DNA from: Cercis canadensis
Lineage: Eukaryota; Streptophyta; Magnoliopsida; Fabales; Fabaceae
Direction of reading: 5' to 3'
Length of the DNA stretch: 64,000 nucleotides
NCBI GenBank assembly: GCA_003255065.1
Contig: QAOA01000431.1
Span: forward strand, 647,189 to 711,188
Each line of letters starts with the position of its first letter. Position 1 is the first letter of the stretch. Shown here in pieces: positions 59,186 through 64,000 of the stretch. The position numbers and the translations under genes were made by a program. The notes under the pieces were generated by a model. That model was not told the DNA's origin. It saw only the letters and a program-made list of their open reading frames with translations, and made no database searches.

Positions 59186-59213
59186 AGGAAAAAAAAAAAG
59201 GTTGCTATTAAGT

Positions 59214-59230
59214 GATTAGCTTTGATACCA
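59214..59230 (-). other. Primer-binding site, initiator tRNA-Met (copia B)
   Basis: The minus strand reads TGGTATCAAAGCTAATC, one mismatch from TGGTATCAGAGC, adjacent to the LTR. Confidence 0.85.
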
Positions 59231-59412
59231 TAAAAGAGTAATTAAATGAGATGAAAAAGAGATCAATTGTATTACTGATTGTATGAATATATATACATGT
59301 ACAGAGTATTCAAAAGTAAAACCCTAACTCTATTGTAACAATATTTTGATTTTTGAATTATATACAACAAGCCTAGATTTTCTAAGAGGTGGTTATAGAT
59401 GATGTTCTATCA
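59231..59412 (-). repeat. 5' LTR of copia B
   Basis: 182 bp, pairs with 54211-54387. Differences are visible along its length, so the element is not recent. Confidence 0.92.
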
Positions 59413-59900
59413 ATCAAAATGATGCATGGTATAAATAATTTTCAAATATCCAACATGCCTTTTCATTATGTTTGAAGGGTTATTGACTTTCCTGAGAAAG
59501 ATGGTTATATATTATATCTCTCTTTATTTGGATCAGGGCACAAGCATCTAGAGTAATTCAATATGTCAAGTTATATATTAGATTATCGATATGTTTATTT
59601 CATTAGCTAATTAATTGTTTTAAAGAAATTAAATCTAACATGATAAATGAAGCCTTGAAGAGTGGATTTTTATCATACTACCATTTTACAAGCTTCTACG
59701 CCATGAGGTATTAACACCAAGATCTAATTGTTTGGCTAACATTGGATAAACTTTCATAATCAAATATGTTTTCAGTCACATGGAGTTTTCTAAAAATAAA
59801 TTTGAGCTGGAGAATAATTAGTGTACAAGTAGAATTATTAGATATAAAAGAATATTCTTTATTTTTTTGAATAATGTTATTCAGTCCTCATATCTACATT
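59413..59900. repeat. Direct repeat X2, second piece
   Basis: Continues X2 after copia B: AACATGCCTTTTCATTATG, TTTATTTGGATCAGG, AAATCTAACATGATAAATGAAGCC, CACATGGAGTTTTCTAAAAAT, matching 49240-49760 in order. Confidence 0.8.
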
Positions 59901-59971
59901 ATTATAAACTCTTAACACTTAATAATATTTAGATATGATAGAAACCACTTAAATTTTGACTAAAACTATTT

Positions 59972-61212
59972 AGGGTCCATTTGGATAGCATGGTTTACAG
60001 CTTCATAAAGCTTCTCTATTGTTATAACTGCTTTTATATTTGTTAAATGTGTGTTTGGACTGACTTATTTAATCAACTTATGACCCTCAAGAAGCTATTT
60101 TTAGCTTATTTTCATAAGCTAATTTTTGAAGCTTCTTGAAAAAAGCTAGTGCGAAAGCTAATTTTAGCTTCACCAGCAGTTGTTTTGTTGGTTTCATTGG
60201 ACAAAAATATCCTCAAAGAAATTTGAAAATTCCACCTAATATCCCTTTCTCTGATTGGTACACACTCTCTCTCTTCTCCCCTTTTACTTTCTCCTTGCTT
60301 GGCTCTATCTCTTTGTTTCTACTTTTTTTGGGTTGCTTTAAGATTCACTAGTTACCTCTCTTCGTCTCAGTTTCGCTCCATGGCTGCTAGCACTTTTTTC
60401 ACCATTGTATTCTACTGATCTTCTAGGCACAACCCAAAAACCACACCCAATTTTCATCATTGTCCCCTCTCAAATTCATTCACTAAAAAGCTTCTCTGCA
60501 AATTAGGTGACAAATCTGCCATCTTTTAATCTACAACAATTTCATTTGCCCATCTACCATTGCCGCCATAGACCTTTGTGGCTTCTTTATTGTTTCCGGC
60601 TTCGATATATGGATATCCAACTTTGTAGGTTCTCAAAACAAGATTAGGATTGTGGTTATAGATGAAATAGTGTTAAATTATTTTGGAAATTTCAGTTATT
60701 GGCAATCTTTTTTTGCCATGTGATACAGTGCAAGCTTCTCTGGCAATGAGAAGCTTCAAGAAGTGAATATCACTTTTTTCCTTTGTAAAGTAAATCCATA
60801 TTTTTTTTTCTTCAAATTTTACTTATATGGGCAAGATTATATCTTTCATCAATTTTTTTTATTATTTATTGACCCCCAAAAAAATATATATTGAACATTC
60901 ACCATACACTAATATATGCATTCAAAATATTTTATTTTTTAAATTATATTTTTTTTCAAAAATAAGATAAGTGTTTATTTATCCAAACATAATTTTTCAA
61001 AAGTGCTTATAAATGCCTCTTTTGGTAATTTTTACAATTATAAACACTTATAGAGTTATTTTCCCAAACGCTTTGAAGAAAAGCTTATTGATCAAAAAAG
61101 TGCTTTTCAAATTTTTAATTAAAACACAAAATAGCTTCATTTTAAGGAGCCTATTATAAAAGAATTTTTTATATAAGTGCTCAAATAAGTTGTTTATCCA
61201 AACCAACCCTTA
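59972..61212. mobile_element. Non-autonomous hAT-like element (1.24 kb)
   Basis: 8-bp TSD AACTATTT at 59964-59971 and 61213-61220. Ends: AGGGTCCATTTGGATAGC at left and, inwards from the right, TAAGGGTTGGTTTGGATAA, an imperfect inverted pair. Subterminal AAGCTT/AGCTTC-rich and AAAAGCACTT-like repeats. No transposase. The centre (60150-60720) includes a 71-codon ORF (60136-60351) that I do not recognise. Confidence 0.82.
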
Positions 61213-61220
61213 AACTATTT

Positions 61221-62086
61221 GTCTATAGCTCAAATTCTCCACTTAAACTATTTGATTTCACATAATAACTCCTAGACTAGTTGCAAAACACATAATTATA
61301 TCATCAATGCAATGAGGTAAATATAAAAAGCTGTTCAATTTGAAATTTTATTAAAGTTCTATAAAGATTCAATTAACTTAGATGTTAACAAGTGTTTATG
61401 TGCAAAGAAGTATGATGAGTACATAGAACTCTCCTATTATGCAACCTGAGTTATTACTCTTCTATATTGTGCAAATAATTGCATTTTGACATTTTCTGTT
61501 TGAACTGATAGCAACATCAAATTAGACTATTTGAACGTTTTGGAGGTTAATGAGTAAGGGCGAAAGTTGAAAGAGAAAAACCCCTCACTACCAAACAAGC
61601 TTTCTTTCAATTTAAACAGAAAAAAGTAATGTACTAAGGGCAATTTATATAATATAGGCTCTCTCTAGTTTTTGGAACAATATAATTTCCTCCTTAAGTG
61701 GCTTTCACTCACCTTGATAGATTATGATGATGTAGATAAAACTTAATGATATGATCCTTACAATTAATGACATGGCTTACTAAAATCTTAGAAGGAATTG
61801 TTTGAAATATGTATAAATTATATATAATACATGCAACACATTCAAACATACCCAAAACACACACTACTATGAGTATCTCTTTAGCAAATATGGAGAATTG
61901 TAACAAGAAACAAATTAGCTAAGCATTTATCACTTGGAAACTAGAGGCTTACACAATCATTTATGGTCTTTTTAGGGCCTGTAGAAGAAACCATAGCTGC
62001 TCATACAAAATTTCACTTGCACTTCCATGCAGTGTTCAAGGTCTTTCTGGGCACTTTGAAGTACTTCTTACATATGTCATAACTTT
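61221..62086. other. Non-coding stretch
   Basis: AT-rich. No ORF, repeat or TE edge that I can support. Confidence 0.6.
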
Positions 62087-62099
62087 CACTATAAGAAAA

Positions 62100-62510
62100 A
62101 AGTATTTTTCTCACGAAAAAAAAAAAAAAAATCCTTGAGAATTTCTCATGGATAAAACGAGATTTTGTCATGGACATTGAAAATGTACAATTTTCTCACA
62201 AAATTTCTCAGGGTGAACAATCCCGTGAAAAAAAATTTATGAGAAAATTCGAGAGAGTATGGTAGGAATGTGGCGCAAAAATGTTCTCACGAATAAAAAC
62301 TGTGAGAAAACACGAGAGTACATGTCATGTATGTTTCTCATGGACTGTCTGTTCATGAGAAATAGAAACACAATTTTTTGGAGGAGATTTCTCATGGATT
62401 TTTTCCATGAGAAGCTAAACGCACCGTTTCACTAGATGAGTGGACGGATTGAAATTTGGGCGGGCGTTTCTCATGAGCAATGTCTGTGAGAACGTCCGTG
62501 AGAAATCTGG
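62100..62510. repeat. CACTA subterminal repeats
   Basis: Many copies of (T)TTCTCATGGA / TCCATGAGAAA and CTCACGAA / GTGAGAA in both orientations, e.g. around 62145, 62340-62420, 62468-62505. In CACTA elements such arrays bind the element's own DNA-binding protein. Confidence 0.8.
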
Positions 62511-63649
62511 AAATTTATTTTGCTGTCGAGACTCTTTTTCCCCATTTGGAAGTTGGATAAAAAAACTTAGTTTTAGCGATTTCTCTATGTGAATGAACGT
62601 GGGCGGCGGTTTTTGGGGACTTGAGGGTTTTTTCCGACGTATGTTGATATTCTACTTCCTTCTTTTGAAGATTTGAAGTTGAGGTAGGTCATTTTTCTTC
62701 TATTTTCTTTCTCAATGATGCACGAAATGAGTTAGTCTTTTGTATATTTTTGGACTAGTTTAAGTGTAGATTGGTTGTAGTTAGATATTTGATGGATTAT
62801 AAACTTGATTAATTGTTTGGTTTATGAGTTTGCCTTTATTGATGTTGAATTTGAATTTCAATATTAAAATTGGAATAGTTGTGAATTTTTTTTGTTGAAA
62901 TTTGTTAAGGGCTTTTGATGTATGATATATGTAGAGGATTTGAATGATTTTTATTTTTTGAATTAATAAGGATGAATTTTAATTTTGTAGGTTTAAAGAG
63001 TAACATATTAAATTAAATTATGTGTAAAATTATTGAGATTTTGATAACTCTGTTTAGGGCTTTTGTTGTATGTTATATGTTATTTATTTGTAAAATTTTG
63101 TTGAAATTTTTTAATATAATTTTGTAGTTATTCAATAATGTGATAAATGATATGTTAGATAATAACTTATTTATAATGATATATGGATTATAAGCATCTG
63201 ATATACTGAAAACTTGTAGAATGAATGTATGTTAGGGTTATATATGATAAATTAGTTAAGTTAACTTAAAAATTCGTCTGAGAGTTAATCGTGTAGGATT
63301 AACTCTCGGATAGTTCCTAATTTTAGGACTGTTCTTAAAGTAGTTGTTTCACTACTAGGACAATAGAGCTTTGGGAATAAGTATATCAATTAAATTTCGG
63401 AGCACATTTCTATTGTTTCTCTAGGTACATATTTATGCTGGTTGAATACCATAATTCGTGCACATAGAGAACCATAGAGAGGTGTTGCGGAAATTTTGTT
63501 GACCTATTTAGTCCTCATAAGCTTTTATTAGTAATGAAACAAACTTCAAGAATAGGATACAAGTCATACCTAGAGTAGAACTTAGTACCTTTGAAGTATT
63601 ATAGAAAAATATTAACAATTTCAATTTGTTTTGAATATTGAAGGAATAT

Positions 63650-63955
63650 AAAGATCCCTGAACATCGTCGTTTGATGTATGAAAGACTTATTCCAAATTA
63701 TAAAATTGTTAAAAATGAGTTTTATGCTGGTGGTGAAGTATTATTGAGTTTGCAAGTCAACTTGATGTGTATATTCAAATAGATAAGTTTAGATGCCCAT
63801 GTGTGAAATGCAAATGTCGTAAGTTTCATACACCGGATAAAATAAATATACATTTATACATGAAAGATAATCATGGAGAGGTCCGTCTAACCATTGTCCC
63901 AATGAATGTTGAAAACCAGTATATCCTTCGATATGAGCAGATGGTTATGGATGTT
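63650..63955 (+). pseudogene. CACTA transposase-associated domain, truncated
   Basis: Frame 63767-63955 reads IDKFRCPCVKCKCRKF then PDKINIHLYMK, the CPCxxC...H zinc-like motif of the Transpos_assoc domain that opens CACTA transposases. Upstream, HRRLMYERLIPN and EFASQLDVY fit the same domain, with a 1-nt frameshift near 63738. The ORF ends at MDV because the next codon, TGA, is the first three bases of the inserted LTR. Confidence 0.82.
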
Positions 63956-64000
63956 TGATGAGCTGCCGAGGCTCCTCAAATTAGTTAATGTTTAAGGTCG
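63956..64000 (-). repeat. Start of another Athila-family LTR
   Basis: TGATGAGCTGCCGAGGCTCC followed by TCAAATTAGTTAATGTTTAAGG; closest in its first 45 bases to a mix of the inner and outer LTR types. Runs out of the window; the expected left TSD is ATGTT (63951-63955). Confidence 0.85.

Larger units (their letters stand above)
54211..59412 (-). mobile_element. Ty1/copia element B
   Basis: LTRs 54211-54387 (3') and 59231-59412 (5'); exact TSD ATCAA at 54206-54210 and 59413-59417. Primer-binding site and polypurine tract as expected. gag, protease, integrase, RT and RNase H in copia order on the minus strand. All frames carry lesions. A 362-bp foreign piece lies in gag (58302-58663). Confidence 0.94.
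62087..63955 (+). mobile_element. 5' part of a CACTA (En/Spm) transposon
   Basis: Begins CACTATAAGAAAAAAG, the CACTA terminus, followed by about 400 bp of subterminal repeats (next entry) and, further in, a transposase-associated domain on the plus strand. The right half is outside the window, beyond an LTR insertion at 63956. Confidence 0.85.

Noticed and set aside
49150-59900. X1 and X2 as LTRs of one large element
   Set aside because: No TG...CA ends, primer-binding site or polypurine tract next to them; the DNA between is an hAT relic, which does not use LTRs.

Overview
This window is plant nuclear DNA, most likely from a eudicot, and almost all of it is layered transposable elements (TEs). 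Evidence: AT-rich sequence, Athila-type Ty3/gypsy elements primed by tRNA-Asp, a Tat/Ogre-type element primed by tRNA-Arg, Ty1/copia elements primed by initiator tRNA-Met, CACTA and hAT DNA transposons, and a captured exon pair resembling the plant microtubule protein TORTIFOLIA1. I found no intact host gene, rRNA or tRNA gene, or CRISPR array. Boundaries below were set by reading termini and target-site duplications (TSDs) by eye; no alignment or search was run.

Layout. (1) 7-17399: an Athila-lineage element on the minus strand (TSD ATAAT, 1.6-kb LTRs, gag-pro-RT-RNaseH-IN with a few lesions). Its 3' non-coding region is split by a second, younger, internally deleted relative at 2067-8538 (TSD CAAAT, nearly identical LTRs). 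The younger copy keeps one 415-codon ORF with repeated cysteine-rich modules. The outer element itself sits in a diverged LTR of a cousin family (17400-18475). (2) 18476-25895: a degraded plus-strand Ty3/gypsy element whose reverse transcriptase is split by a solo Athila-family LTR (22287-23940, TSD ATTGG). (3) 25896-27000: 5' fragment of a Tat-type gypsy element on the minus strand, containing a perfect 144-bp tandem duplication; then an RNase H-like (RVT_3) relic at 27180-27680. (4) 28203-48952: a Ty1/copia element on the plus strand, blown up to about 20.7 kb by insertions: a Tat/Ogre-like element (29637-42120, minus), which itself holds an hAT transposon carrying host exons (30224-33034) and a solo LTR (35189-36907); a CACTA element (44656-46862); and a diverged solo LTR (47078-48545). 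(5) 48953-62086: a roughly 600-bp direct repeat (about 49150-49760, and 54137-54210 plus 59413-59900), a decayed hAT transposase (about 50040-52110, minus), a second copia element (54211-59412, minus, TSD ATCAA) and a 1.2-kb non-autonomous hAT element (59972-61212, TSD AACTATTT). (6) 62087-63955: the 5' end of a CACTA element, whose transposase-associated domain is cut by another Athila-family LTR running off the window at 63956.

As a whole the region reads as a nested heterochromatic TE cluster. One LTR family (TGAT...ATCA ends) accounts for at least seven insertions, three of them solo LTRs with intact TSDs, and two of the full insertions are into its own kin. The most notable items are the non-autonomous Athila derivative with its fused gag and triplicated cysteine module, the hAT element carrying two adjacent TOR1-like exons with their intron, and a variable-number minisatellite in the transcribed part of the LTR.
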